Source of the DNA: Kiritimatiellia bacterium
Lineage (GTDB): Bacteria; Verrucomicrobiota; Kiritimatiellia; B70-G9
Direction of reading: 5' to 3'
Assembly: GCA_012961745.1 (NCBI GenBank)
Contig: DTYT01000358.1
Location: 1-34,417, forward strand
Length of the DNA: 34,417 nt
The notes under the pieces were generated by a model. It saw only the letters and a list, made by a program, of their open reading frames with translations, was not told the DNA's origin and ran no database searches. The position numbers and the translations under genes were made by a program. This document shows, piece after piece, positions 1 through 7,692 of this stretch. Numbering within the stretch: the first letter of the stretch is position 1; each line of letters starts with the position of its first letter.

Positions 1-1152
1 CTCAAGCCGCTTGGCCAGCCCCGCCACGGGTGTCCCCTGCTGCCCCAACTCGTCCAGGACGCGCTTGGCGGCCGCCACTTGAGGGGCGCCTCCGTCGACC
101 AGAACCAGATCCGGCAGCGGTTTCCCTTCGTTCAATAGGCGACGATAGCGCCGTCCGATTACTTCTCTGAGCATGGCCGTATCATCGCGTCCCGGAGAGA
201 TTCGTATCCGGTACCGGCGGTACCGTCCCGGACGGGGAATTCCATACTCGGACCTCACCATGCTACCTACCGCCAAAGATCCCGATATGTGCGAGATGTC
301 AAAAGTCTCGATCACCACCGGAAGCTTCTTGAGCCCCAGAACGCGCTGCAACTCCTCAATGCCCTGCAGTGCCTCCTCGCGTGAATATCGCAATCGTCGG
401 ACATGACAACGACGGTCGCGTAGCGCTTCCCTCAGCCGCAGCCACAAATCCCTCAGGGCCGCAGCCTTCTCGTAATCCTGCTCCTCGGCGGCCCTCATCA
501 TGGCTCCACGAAGATCCTCCAGATCCTCGGCTTTCTCCCCCTGGAGGAACCGGCAAGCCGCCGCTACTCGGGATAGGTAGGCGTCGCGCGATATTTTCCC
601 CACGCACGGTGCACTGCAGTATCGTACGGTATCGTTCAAGCAGTGCTTCCAGTCTTCATGATCGGGAATCAGCGCCCGGCAGCGCCGCAACCCGTACCGC
701 TTTTCCACAAAATCCAGCGCCGTGCGGGCCACCCTGGATGAGGGATACGGACCGAAATACCGGGCACTGTCATCCTTTCTCACTCGACAGGTCGAGAAGC
801 GGGGAAAGGGTTCACTGAGATTGACTTTGAGCATGAGAAACCGCTTGTCGTCGCGGAACTGGACGTTGTAACGCGGCCGGAAATCCTTTATCAGGCGCGC
901 TTCGGTGAGAGCGGCTTCTGCTTCCGTCCGGCAAATGATGAAGCTCAGGTCGTAAACGCTCTTAACCAATCCGCGTAACTTGGGATCCGCACTTCTCAGG
1001 GTCGCCTGGCGAAAATACCACCTTACCCGCTTGCGCAGAGAAGAAGCCTTTCCCACATAGATTACCCTGCCTGCTCCGTCCCGCATGATGTACACGCCGG
1101 GGCGATCAGGCAGCTGCTGCAGTTTGTCCTGGATACGAGAGCTGAGTCTCAC
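1..1152 (-). CDS. uvrC: UvrABC nuclease subunit C, 3' end cut by window edge
   Basis: Makes the dual incisions in nucleotide excision repair, together with UvrA/UvrB in the cytoplasm. Translation from a GTG at 1152 gives about 384 residues of a protein that is normally about 600. The order is a GIY-YIG nuclease domain (about residues 14-92, with PGVYIM and VIYVGKASSLRKR), a UVR helical hairpin that binds UvrB (around residues 210-240, EEQDYEKAAALRD), and the start of the RNase H-like 3'-incision domain (FDISHISG near residue 285, with the first catalytic Asp, and LVDGGAPQ near 350). The helix-hairpin-helix end lies off the window. The start is chosen because its GTG overlaps the TGA of the upstream flavoenzyme gene (GTGA), which suggests translational coupling. 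Identity is seen in the motifs; only the exact start is uncertain. Confidence 0.96.
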   Translation of the reverse strand, partial: MRLSSRIQDKLQQLPDRPGVYIMRDGAGRVIYVGKASSLRKRVRWYFRQATLRSADPKLRGLVKSVYDLSFIICRTEAEAALTEARLIKDFRPRYNVQFRDDKRFLMLKVNLSEPFPRFSTCRVRKDDSARYFGPYPSSRVARTALDFVEKRYGLRRCRALIPDHEDWKHCLNDTVRYCSAPCVGKISRDAYLSRVAAACRFLQGEKAEDLEDLRGAMMRAAEEQDYEKAAALRDLWLRLREALRDRRCHVRRLRYSREEALQGIEELQRVLGLKKLPVVIETFDISHISGSLAVGSMVRSEYGIPRPGRYRRYRIRISPGRDDTAMLREVIGRRYRRLLNEGKPLPDLVLVDGGAPQVAAAKRVLDELGQQGTPVAGLAKRLE

Positions 1153-2189
1153 GGCACCTTGTTGCTGCGCGGCAGCAGTAGAGTCGCCACCCTCCTCAGT
1201 TCTACTTCCGCATCGCCGAGCATTTCTTCAAATATCGCCTTCATCGGCAGTATTCTGTCCACCAATCCCACGCTCTGCCCCGCCATCAGCGATCCACCCT
1301 CGATATCGCCATCGACCGCCGCGCGCCGCAGACCTCCCATCCAGAATTCTTCCACCGTCTTCTGCGCTTCCGTGCGATCTATCCTGCCGCTGTCGAGTTT
1401 CTCCATAAGGGCCAATTGCAGTCTCCCGAAATCGTCCATCGCCCTGTTCCGCAACGCCCTCACCGCTTCAACCGGAAGTCTGCGGTCATACTGAGGCGTC
1501 TCTACCGCCTCCCGGGCTTTGGCATTGCGGAAGGCCTGCTTCAAGCGTTCATGGGCCCGGCACTCTTCACTCATTACGAATCGCGTTCCCATCTGTACCC
1601 CGGCCGCCCCCATCAGCAGCATGTGAGCGATCATGCGGCCGCGCGCTATTCCACCGGCCACGAAAACCGGTACCGGCGGCTCGTCGAACAGAACCTGTTG
1701 AATGAGAATCGTCAGGGTAACATGACCGATATGCCCTCCCGCTTCACTGCCCTCAAGAATCAATGCATCCACGCCGAATCTGACCATTTGCCGCGCAATG
1801 GAAGTGGTTGAGGCAAAGGCCATCACTCTCTTTCCGGCGTCCTTCATCTCGGCTATATCCCCACGACTCGGGAAGCTGCCAGCAAAGACTACGTACGGTG
1901 CCCGGCTTCGACTCACCGCTTTCTTCTGGGCTTCAAAGTTGGGGGCGATTGTTACCAGATTTACCCCGAAGGGAACTCGCAGCAATTGAGCACAGCGGCC
2001 AATCTCGGCTGCAAGACGCCCCGGATCCATATTGCCCGCCGCCAAGACCCCGAATCCCCCGCTCTCACTCACCGCTCTGACGAGATGCACATCGCTGATC
2101 CAGGTCATAGCGCCGCAGATAATAGGATAGCGTACGCCGAGGAATTCACTTCCCCGCCGGGCAAGCTGGTCAAAAAGCGGTGTCTCCAT
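1149..2189 (-). CDS. Nitronate monooxygenase / FabK-like FMN oxidoreductase
   Basis: FMN-dependent TIM-barrel enzyme of the 2-nitropropane dioxygenase family, 346 residues, cytoplasmic. Members either oxidise alkyl nitronates with oxygen or act as enoyl-ACP reductase II (FabK); sequence alone does not decide here. Visible signatures are YPIICGAMTWISD at the N-terminus, FGVNLV, EGSEAGGHIG (the His expected at the active site), VFVAGGIARGR, and GVQMGTRFV of the phosphate-binding end of the barrel. The ATG at 2189 is chosen over an open upstream extension because GGAGGA lies 5-6 bases before it and the protein then begins, as the family does, just before the first beta strand. It overlaps uvrC by four bases, so the two are probably cotranscribed. 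No other fatty-acid gene is near, so a FabK role has no contextual support. Confidence 0.9.
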   Translation of the reverse strand: METPLFDQLARRGSEFLGVRYPIICGAMTWISDVHLVRAVSESGGFGVLAAGNMDPGRLAAEIGRCAQLLRVPFGVNLVTIAPNFEAQKKAVSRSRAPYVVFAGSFPSRGDIAEMKDAGKRVMAFASTTSIARQMVRFGVDALILEGSEAGGHIGHVTLTILIQQVLFDEPPVPVFVAGGIARGRMIAHMLLMGAAGVQMGTRFVMSEECRAHERLKQAFRNAKAREAVETPQYDRRLPVEAVRALRNRAMDDFGRLQLALMEKLDSGRIDRTEAQKTVEEFWMGGLRRAAVDGDIEGGSLMAGQSVGLVDRILPMKAIFEEMLGDAEVELRRVATLLLPRSNKVP

Positions 2190-2736
2190 AGCTGTCCTCC
2201 CAACCGACTGCTTCGGTACCAAATTCCCCGTGCGACTACTGCCTCGGGCAATACATAAACCGGCGTGACAGGGATTGCAACCCACCCGCAGCTATTCAAT
2301 ATCAGGAGTCGAAATTCACCATCGCGGATTCAAGTCGCATGCCCACAACGGTTACTTGCGTAAGATCCCCCCGTGGTGGGGAAGCCCGCGCGTTCCGCAT
2401 CACAGCAGTCCCACTCGCCGGGAAAAGACAAGCCGCTGTCGAGGGCCGTCACGTGTGCCTGAAAACAGGAATAAAGGAGGCTCCTGCCGTCCCAACGGCC
2501 GCCAACCCCCAACCTGTGACCGATGTACTACCCACCCTGTCCTTGCCCCACCCCCACTCCAGCGGGGCGCTGCTCCCTTGCCCTGCCCCGGGCGGTCCTC
2601 AGAACGACGGCTACCCACTCTTCAGCAGATTAGGCAGCGCCGGGGATTCGCCCCCCCGGGCGGACCTCGCCCCTTCCCGCCCTTCGACCTGACGCTTGCG
2701 TCTGCTCCCCACGGATCACAAAAGTTGCCGACGGTA
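2190..2736. other. 547-bp spacer without a convincing gene
   Basis: Lies between two minus-strand genes. Open frames on both strands read as low-complexity Pro/Arg/Gly/Ser protein with no recognisable fold, as expected for G+C-rich non-coding DNA. A short stem on the minus strand (CAGGA/TCCTG followed by TTTTC, near 2458-2480) could be a weak terminator for the PAS gene, but the stem is only five pairs. The promoter of the flavoenzyme-uvrC unit should be near 2200-2330; I see no clear sigma70 match there. Confidence 0.6.
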
Positions 2737-3912
2737 TCAGGTTTTCACTATCTCATTACCTGCGGATCCGCCGCCACGGGCAATGTATTCTTCGGTCTCG
2801 AACCGGGTGGCAGCGTTGAGGCGCCGGAGGATATCGCCAAAGGTATCAGCAGCGTCCATGCAGGAATCCAAGATTTCCCGCACTTCGGGTGGCACCATCT
2901 CGTAATAGCGCTTCAACAGCTCGAGATTGGTGACAATCACTGTCGCTGGCTGTCCCAGATGATGGCAGGCAGCGCCTATACTGGCGATCATCGCGCGCTG
3001 TTCCGCGGCTTCGCGGCGGGCTTCCTCCATTCGTTTGCGATCGCTGATGTCCATGATGGAAAAGACAATCCCTATCATTTCGCCATCGCTATCCCGGTTG
3101 GCTGCCACGGTGACCTCCACGGTCACCACGCCGTCTTCCCCGCGGATGGTCGTCTCACCGCTCCATTCCCCGCCAGCTTTCACCACCTGTTCCATCATCG
3201 CACCAACCGTATAGTCATTTTCGAAGACGCTCTGCAGGGGCTGTCCCTTCAAGGCTTCGCTGCCGCGGCAGCCGCAAAGTCGGCATAAGGCAGGATTCGC
3301 GTACTCGATCCGGCCGTCCAACCCCGCGATCAGGATGCCGCTGGCCGCATTCTCTACAGCTATGGTTATCGCCCGCAACCGGTCTTCGGTCTGTTTACGC
3401 AACGTCACATCCCGGATGAAGAAACAGAGCCTCCGTCCATCCCCGGGCAAGAGGCTGACCGCAATTTCCGCGGGAAAGTATGTCCCGTCCTTACGCTCGC
3501 AGTAGGCTTGGATCACGACAAAACGCTCGTCCGTCACGGCGGCACATACGGCTGCCAGAAGATCCTCGTCGGCCGCTGCGAGTACTGAGAGAATACTTCG
3601 GCCGACGAGATCCTCACGGTCGTAGAGGAGAAATTCAACCGCACGGACGTTCGCTTCCTGAATGACCCCCTCCAGCGAGCACAGGATCACGCCGTCATAC
3701 ATGCTGTCGAGGAGTTCCCGCAGCCCACATTCTGCAGCCCTCCGCCGACCCCGGCTAGCCCCCGAAACCACGCGCGGTCGCCGTTGGTGTGACCGAACAC
3801 TCGATTCTTGGGTTCTTGTTAGTTTCCTCAGGACTTCCGGAGTGATATCAATCCGCATTGTACTGCGGAAGGTTTCATCGCTATCCGCAGGGTCTACTTG
3901 CCGCGACTGCAT
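2737..3912 (-). CDS. Two-PAS sensor with a phosphoacceptor-like helical end, no ATPase domain
   Basis: 391 residues, predicted soluble, no signal peptide. A basic N-terminal tail is followed by PAS 1 (about 66-170, ending FFIRDVTLRKQ, a PAC-type end) and PAS 2 (about 183-292, ending FSIMDISDRKRMEE). A helical tail (about 295-375) then carries CHHLGQPATVI, which resembles the H-box of histidine-kinase dimerisation domains (H-E-x-x-Q-P-L type), with H317 the likely phosphoacceptor. After FETEEYI the protein ends, so the N, G1 and G2 boxes of a HATPase domain are absent. It may be a phosphotransfer or scaffold partner for a separate kinase. PAS 2 has a small Cys cluster (C210, C213, C215). The start follows GGAGGA with an 11-base gap; M19 is the alternative. 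The domain calls are sound; the role is inference. Confidence 0.85.
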   Translation of the reverse strand: MQSRQVDPADSDETFRSTMRIDITPEVLRKLTRTQESSVRSHQRRPRVVSGASRGRRRAAECGLRELLDSMYDGVILCSLEGVIQEANVRAVEFLLYDREDLVGRSILSVLAAADEDLLAAVCAAVTDERFVVIQAYCERKDGTYFPAEIAVSLLPGDGRRLCFFIRDVTLRKQTEDRLRAITIAVENAASGILIAGLDGRIEYANPALCRLCGCRGSEALKGQPLQSVFENDYTVGAMMEQVVKAGGEWSGETTIRGEDGVVTVEVTVAANRDSDGEMIGIVFSIMDISDRKRMEEARREAAEQRAMIASIGAACHHLGQPATVIVTNLELLKRYYEMVPPEVREILDSCMDAADTFGDILRRLNAATRFETEEYIARGGGSAGNEIVKT

Positions 3913-4020
3913 CTTGCGTTCTTCCTCCCCGCAATGTTAGGATGCATTTACCGTACCAGTCCGTTCCGATGTAGCTTCTGTCCCGGGGGCTCAATCGCAG
4001 CTGGCGGGAGGTTAGTTAAA

Positions 4021-4224
4021 ATGTCGAGCTGTCCCAACCAAGAACGAAATGCCAAGACCTGTAACTGCACCTATCCTTGCGACCGAAAAGGCGTCTGCTG
4101 CGAGTGCCTTGCGTACCACCGACGCCGGGGTGAGTTTCCTGCGTGTTTCTTCAGCACCGCGGGGGAGAAATGGTGGGATCGTTCGCTGAATGCTCTTCTT
4201 CGTGACCGCGGGCACCGGGCTTGA
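4021..4224 (+). CDS. DUF6485-type small cysteine-rich protein
   Basis: 67 residues. The pattern of seven closely spaced cysteines (CPNQE, CNCTYPC, GVCCECL), then a His, PACFF, and a WWDRS segment near the C-terminus is the layout I associate with the DUF6485 family of small, presumably metal-binding proteins of unknown function. The ATG at 4021 is preceded by GGGAGG with a nine-base gap. The frame stays open further upstream, but that part has no family resemblance. It is divergent from the PAS gene (108 bp between starts) and lies 143 bp upstream of the SAM-riboswitch promoter, so it is probably its own transcript. The family match is from memory of its cysteine pattern; any metal is inferred. 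Confidence 0.85.
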   Translation: MSSCPNQERNAKTCNCTYPCDRKGVCCECLAYHRRRGEFPACFFSTAGEKWWDRSLNALLRDRGHRA

Positions 4225-4367
4225 TTGCATATTTGAGAAAGTGCGAGGCAGGAGCGTGAACCGCATCGAAATACCTCTCTTCGGGCTTCCAGGGGACATT
4301 CGGTGAATCTCCAGTCTTCGGTCAATGTTGTCGATGGGCCTTAGACGCAAACCGTTATGAGGTGTCC

Positions 4368-4396
4368 TTGACAATCACCCATCGCTGTCGTATAAG
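4368..4396 (+). promoter_or_regulatory. Sigma70-type promoter of the metY-metX transcript
   Basis: TTGACA at 4368-4373, a 17-base spacer, and TATAAG at 4391-4396: a perfect -35 box and a five-of-six -10 box. The predicted transcription start near 4403 falls at the first bases of the SAM riboswitch, as expected for a leader that begins with its aptamer. Confidence 0.88.
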
Positions 4397-4403
4397 TCAA
4401 GGA

Positions 4404-4515
4404 AAAGCATCAAGAGTGGCGGGAGGGAGCTGGCCCTGTGATCGCCCGACAACCTGTCACGCGCTTGCGGGATAAGGTGCCACAGCCAGCTCGCCGGACG
4501 GCGAGAACGATGTGG
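4404..4515 (+). promoter_or_regulatory. SAM-I (S-box) riboswitch aptamer
   Basis: Binds S-adenosylmethionine and lowers expression of the downstream methionine genes when SAM is plentiful. The S-box core is visible: ATCAAGAGTGG at the 5' side of P1/P2, GAGGGAGCTGGCCC, a kink-turn-like TGTGATCGCCC, ACAACC, then a P3 hairpin closed over GCTT and AAGGTGCC. The P4 hairpin CTCGCC-GGAC-GGCGAG ends at 4504. P1 can form from GCATC (4407-4411) and GATGT (4509-4513). The usual AATTCC after GGTGCC is replaced by ACAGCC, so this is a slightly divergent SAM-I; SAM-IV fits less well. It lies between a strong promoter and metY-metX. Confidence 0.92.
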
Positions 4516-4567
4516 TCCTCGGGAGGAGGGCAATAGAGTACGACAGTCCCTGCCTTATTCGCGCGAT

Positions 4568-4586
4568 CCGGCCGCACGGCGGCCGG
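4568..4586 (+). promoter_or_regulatory. G+C-rich hairpin, candidate riboswitch expression platform
   Basis: Perfect seven-pair stem CCGGCCG/CGGCCGG with a five-base loop, 53 bases after the aptamer and about 60 bases before the metY ribosome site. No U-run follows, so it is not a classical intrinsic terminator. It may instead belong to a translation-control or Rho-linked platform. Inference only. Confidence 0.4.
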
Positions 4587-4643
4587 GCCAGTCTGTTCGC
4601 CGCCCTTGGGCGCCAAACCCCGACAAACACAGGAGGCAGCAGA

Positions 4644-5927
4644 ATGAAGATCGAGACCCTGTGCCTGCACGCAGGCCAAGTACCCGATCCCACTACACTG
4701 TCACGGGCTGTTCCCGTCTACCGCACGTCGTCCTACCTTTTCCGGGATACGGAACATGCGGCACGGCTTTTCGCCCTAGAGGAACCTGGGAATATTTACA
4801 CCCGTATCATGAACCCCACGCAGGAAGTGCTTGAACAGCGGGTGGCGGCAATCGAGGGCGGTGCGGCCGCCTTAGCGCTGGCCTCCGGTACCAGTGCCGT
4901 GTTCTATACGGTAATCAACCTGTGCCGCGAAGGAGACGAGGTCGTATCGGCCGCTAACCTGTACGGCGGTACATACACGCAATTCCATGACATCCTGCCG
5001 CAGTTTGGCATACGCGTACGCTTTGTCGATCCACGCCAGCCCGAAAATTTCGCCGCGGCCATTACGGCTCGGACCAAGCTGCTCTTCTGCGAAACCATTG
5101 GGAATCCCGGCTTAGACGTAGCCGATATCCAAGCAGTCGCGAAAATCGCACATGCCCACGATTTGCCCCTGGTGGTGGACAGCACTTTCACCACCCCCTA
5201 CCTGCTGCGGCCCATAGAGCACGGAGCCGACATAGTGGTTCATTCTCTCACCAAGTGGTTGGGCGGCCACGGCGTTGCAATCGGAGGCATAGTGATCGAC
5301 GCGGGAAAATTCAATTGGGATACCGGGAAGTTCCCCCTGCTTTCCGATCCCGACCCCGGATACCACGGATTGCGGTTCACGCGGGACTTGGGTGAGCTTA
5401 ACCACCTCGCGTTCATCATCCGGCTCCGGCTCGTTCCTCTCCGGAATCTCGGTGCGTGCATTTCCCCGGACAATGCCTGGCTTTTCCTCCAAGGAATCGA
5501 GACATTGCCTCTCCGTATGCAGCGCCACTGCGAAAATGCATTAGCGGTGGCCGAGTTCCTCAAAGAGCATCCCAGTGTGGCCTGGGTAAGATATCCCGGG
5601 TTGGAGGACGATCCCGGCCACCAAACCGCCCGCCGCTACCTAAAGAGGGGCTTTGGTGGTATGGTGGTTTTCGGCGTTCGCGGCGGACGCGAGCCAGGGG
5701 CCCGGTTCATCAATAGCCTGAAACTGTTCTCACATCTGGCCAACGTCGGCGACGCCAAGAGCTTGGCTATTCATCCCGCCAGCACCACCCACTCGCAACT
5801 TTCAGAAGAACAACAACGCCAGGCGGGTATCACTCCCGAACTTGTCCGCCTGTCGGTGGGCTTGGAAAACATCAACGACATCATCGAAGATCTGAGTCAG
5901 GCACTGGCTGCCGCTGGCAGAGGCTGA
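4644..5927 (+). CDS. metY: O-acetylhomoserine sulfhydrylase (PLP-dependent)
   Basis: Converts O-acetyl-L-homoserine and sulfide to homocysteine, the direct-sulfhydrylation branch of methionine synthesis; cytoplasmic tetramer in the family. 427 residues, the normal length. It is a Cys/Met-metabolism PLP enzyme with SGTSA near residue 81 (phosphate-binding turn), NLYGGT at 105-110, DSTF at 179-182 (Asp for the pyridine nitrogen), SLTKWLGGHG with the PLP lysine at 204, and the C-terminal HPASTTHSQL and VRLSVGLE typical of the family. The ATG at 4644 has AGGAGG seven bases upstream; the frame extends upstream into the riboswitch leader, which is not coding. Regulated by the SAM riboswitch, and three bases separate it from metX, whose product is its substrate. 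Confidence 0.96.
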   Translation: MKIETLCLHAGQVPDPTTLSRAVPVYRTSSYLFRDTEHAARLFALEEPGNIYTRIMNPTQEVLEQRVAAIEGGAAALALASGTSAVFYTVINLCREGDEVVSAANLYGGTYTQFHDILPQFGIRVRFVDPRQPENFAAAITARTKLLFCETIGNPGLDVADIQAVAKIAHAHDLPLVVDSTFTTPYLLRPIEHGADIVVHSLTKWLGGHGVAIGGIVIDAGKFNWDTGKFPLLSDPDPGYHGLRFTRDLGELNHLAFIIRLRLVPLRNLGACISPDNAWLFLQGIETLPLRMQRHCENALAVAEFLKEHPSVAWVRYPGLEDDPGHQTARRYLKRGFGGMVVFGVRGGREPGARFINSLKLFSHLANVGDAKSLAIHPASTTHSQLSEEQQRQAGITPELVRLSVGLENINDIIEDLSQALAAAGRG

Positions 5928-5930
5928 ACC

Positions 5931-7079
5931 GTGAAAAGGGTCAAGACACAGTTCTTCACTTTCGCCGACAATCCCAGGGATCCATTCGTTCTTCAATGTC
6001 AATCGACTTTGAGACCAGTAACACTGGCTTACGAAACTTATGGCAACCTGTCCGCGGAGCGCGACAATGCGGTACTCGTCTTCCACGCATTCAGCGGAAG
6101 TCAGCATGCCGCCGGATTCAACCCTTCGGTTCCAGGTGTGGGGGACCTTTGGGTTCAAGAATGCCATCGTGGATGGTGGGACAGCTTCATCGGCGAACGC
6201 AAAGCAATCGACACACGGCGCTTCTTCGTCATCTGCGCCAACTATTTGGGCAGCTGCTACGGATCAACAGGACCGCGATCAGTCAATCCTTCCACCGGGA
6301 AACCCTATGGAGGGAAATTCCCTCCCGTCCGCGCCAACGACATCGTTGATTCTCAGGTGCGGTTGCTGGAGCATCTCGGTGTCGGCAAGCTGCACGCCGT
6401 GGTAGGAGGGTCACTAGGTGGTATGCTGGCTGTCAATCTCGCTACGCGCTTTCCGGGACGTGTACGCCACGTCGTCCTCATCGGAAGTGGACTGCACGTT
6501 ACCACTCTTCAACGGATCCATAATTTCGAGCAGATCCTGGCCATTGAAGAAGACCCCAACTTCAACGAGGGCGACTACTACGGGGGGCCGGCTCCCGAGA
6601 AAGGACTGGTTCTGGCTCGGATGATCGCCCACAAGACGTTCGTGTCGTTGAAAGCGATGCGCTTGCGGGCTCGCCGCCAGGTGGTTCACCAGGAACGCAA
6701 CCTGCGCCTGTACCAGCTCACCGACCCCGTGGAATCCTATCTCCTGTATCAAGGGAAGAAGTTCGTTCGTCGATTCGATGCGAACAGCTATCTTCGGATC
6801 ATCGATATGTGGCAACACTACGACCTTCTGCGGGATACCGGACACCGCAATTACTACACGCTGTTCTCGCGCTGTCGCCAACAAAACTACCTCGTCTTCA
6901 GCATTGACTCGGATGTGTGCTACTACCCGGAAGAACAGGAAGCCTTGGTGAGTACCCTTCGGAAGAGTCGGGTTCCGTGCCACTACGTCACAGTACATTC
7001 CGAAAAGGGACATGACTCATTCCTTATTGAGCCTCACCTTTATGCTCCCCATATAAGCTACGTGTTGCTGGAAAAATGA
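5931..7079 (+). CDS. metX: Homoserine O-acetyltransferase (MetX family)
   Basis: Transfers an acyl group, normally acetyl from acetyl-CoA, to homoserine, supplying the sulfhydrylase encoded just upstream. 382 residues with an alpha/beta-hydrolase fold. Visible parts are the YETYG N-terminal strand, HAFSGSQHAAG, GSCYGSTGP with the oxyanion region, the nucleophile elbow GGSLGG with Ser161, an acid residue in SIDSDVCYYP (Asp328 likely), and the catalytic His361 in KGHDSFLIE. The start is a GTG three bases after the metY stop, with an AGAGG-like site inside the metY end. MetX sequences can use acetyl- or succinyl-CoA; the pairing with a sulfhydrylase favours acetyl. It shares the SAM-controlled transcript. 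Confidence 0.96.
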   Translation: MKRVKTQFFTFADNPRDPFVLQCQSTLRPVTLAYETYGNLSAERDNAVLVFHAFSGSQHAAGFNPSVPGVGDLWVQECHRGWWDSFIGERKAIDTRRFFVICANYLGSCYGSTGPRSVNPSTGKPYGGKFPPVRANDIVDSQVRLLEHLGVGKLHAVVGGSLGGMLAVNLATRFPGRVRHVVLIGSGLHVTTLQRIHNFEQILAIEEDPNFNEGDYYGGPAPEKGLVLARMIAHKTFVSLKAMRLRARRQVVHQERNLRLYQLTDPVESYLLYQGKKFVRRFDANSYLRIIDMWQHYDLLRDTGHRNYYTLFSRCRQQNYLVFSIDSDVCYYPEEQEALVSTLRKSRVPCHYVTVHSEKGHDSFLIEPHLYAPHISYVLLEK

Positions 7080-7165
7080 GATTCGTGCCGAGGCCCCCCG
7101 GATTAGCCCCGCCTTGCGGCTGTGTTGGGGTTTCGCTAGAATGGACGTCGAGAGGAGGACCGACC

Positions 7166-7453
7166 ATGAAGGCATGGCTGACAGTTAGTCTCGTGCTTGC
7201 GGTCGCCGTATGCGGATGCTCGTCCACCGGTAGGGCTCCCTCCGGGGGCTTCGTACCGGTCAAATCGTCGGTATTGGACAGTGTACGTTATGATGCGACG
7301 TCACAAAACCTGGTGATCGTGTTCGACAACGGCGACATCTATGAGTATCACGGCGTGCCACCGTCCGTATACGAGGGGCTTATGACGGCTGAATCCAAGG
7401 GCCGCTACTTCCACGAAAACATAAGAGACAAGTACCAGTACAAGAAATGGTAG
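7166..7453 (+). CDS. KTSC-domain lipoprotein
   Basis: 95 residues. A short signal peptide (MKAWLTVSLVLAVAV) ends in a V-C-G-C lipobox, so Cys18 should be lipidated after signal peptidase II cleavage. The rest is a KTSC domain (about 35-95): VKSSVLDSVRYD, LVIVFDNGDIYEYHGVP, YEGLMTAESKGRYFHENIR, YQYKKW. KTSC domains are small and of unknown biochemical role, often tied to nucleic-acid-processing contexts, so a lipid-anchored secreted copy is unusual. The ATG at 7166 has GAGGAGG seven bases before it; the frame is open further upstream but the ribosome site and signal peptide fix the start. It follows metX by 86 bases. Confidence 0.88.
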   Translation: MKAWLTVSLVLAVAVCGCSSTGRAPSGGFVPVKSSVLDSVRYDATSQNLVIVFDNGDIYEYHGVPPSVYEGLMTAESKGRYFHENIRDKYQYKKW

Positions 7454-7460
7454 GCGGCCC

Positions 7461-7664
7461 ATGAGCGCTGAGTTTCTGTTCTGTCTCGCGTCGCTGCTGT
7501 TTCTTGCCTGGGTGATCCTGCTGAAACAGCAAATCGTGAGGTTGCGCCGCCGCATTCACGATCTCCAAATGGAGACTTCCACAAAGAGTACGGAGAAGGC
7601 CCCGCAAGTACATATCTCGCGCGACAGCGAGGTCTGGGATACACATCCATCCTCCACGAGCTGA
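7461..7664 (+). CDS. Small single-pass membrane protein, unknown function
   Basis: 67 residues. Residues 3-21 form one hydrophobic helix (FLFCLASLLFLAWVILL). They are followed by a basic amphipathic stretch (KQQIVRLRRRIHDLQ) that could be a short coiled coil on the cytoplasmic side, then a polar tail. It starts seven bases after the KTSC lipoprotein stop with only a weak ribosome site (GGCGG), suggesting translational coupling. No family recognised; real-gene status rests on the clean membrane anchor, position and spacing. Confidence 0.6.
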   Translation: MSAEFLFCLASLLFLAWVILLKQQIVRLRRRIHDLQMETSTKSTEKAPQVHISRDSEVWDTHPSSTS

Positions 7665-7692
7665 GATGCCGGCTGCGGTGGGCTGATCTCAG
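7661..7692. terminator. Inverted repeat spanning two convergent stop codons
   Basis: CTGAGAT (7661-7667) and ATCTCAG (7686-7692) are perfectly complementary with an 18-base loop. The repeat contains the TGA of the small plus-strand membrane gene and the TGA of the minus-strand gene, so one hairpin could end both transcripts. No U-run follows on either strand. Confidence 0.45.

Noticed and set aside
2316..2345. ATTCAAGTC resembling a tRNA T-loop
   Set aside because: No flanking T-stem pairing, anticodon arm or acceptor stem can be formed.
2275..3288. Plus-strand frame of 337 codons
   Set aside because: It lies mostly antisense to the clear PAS-domain gene, and its Gly/His/Phe-rich product resembles no protein; an antisense shadow.
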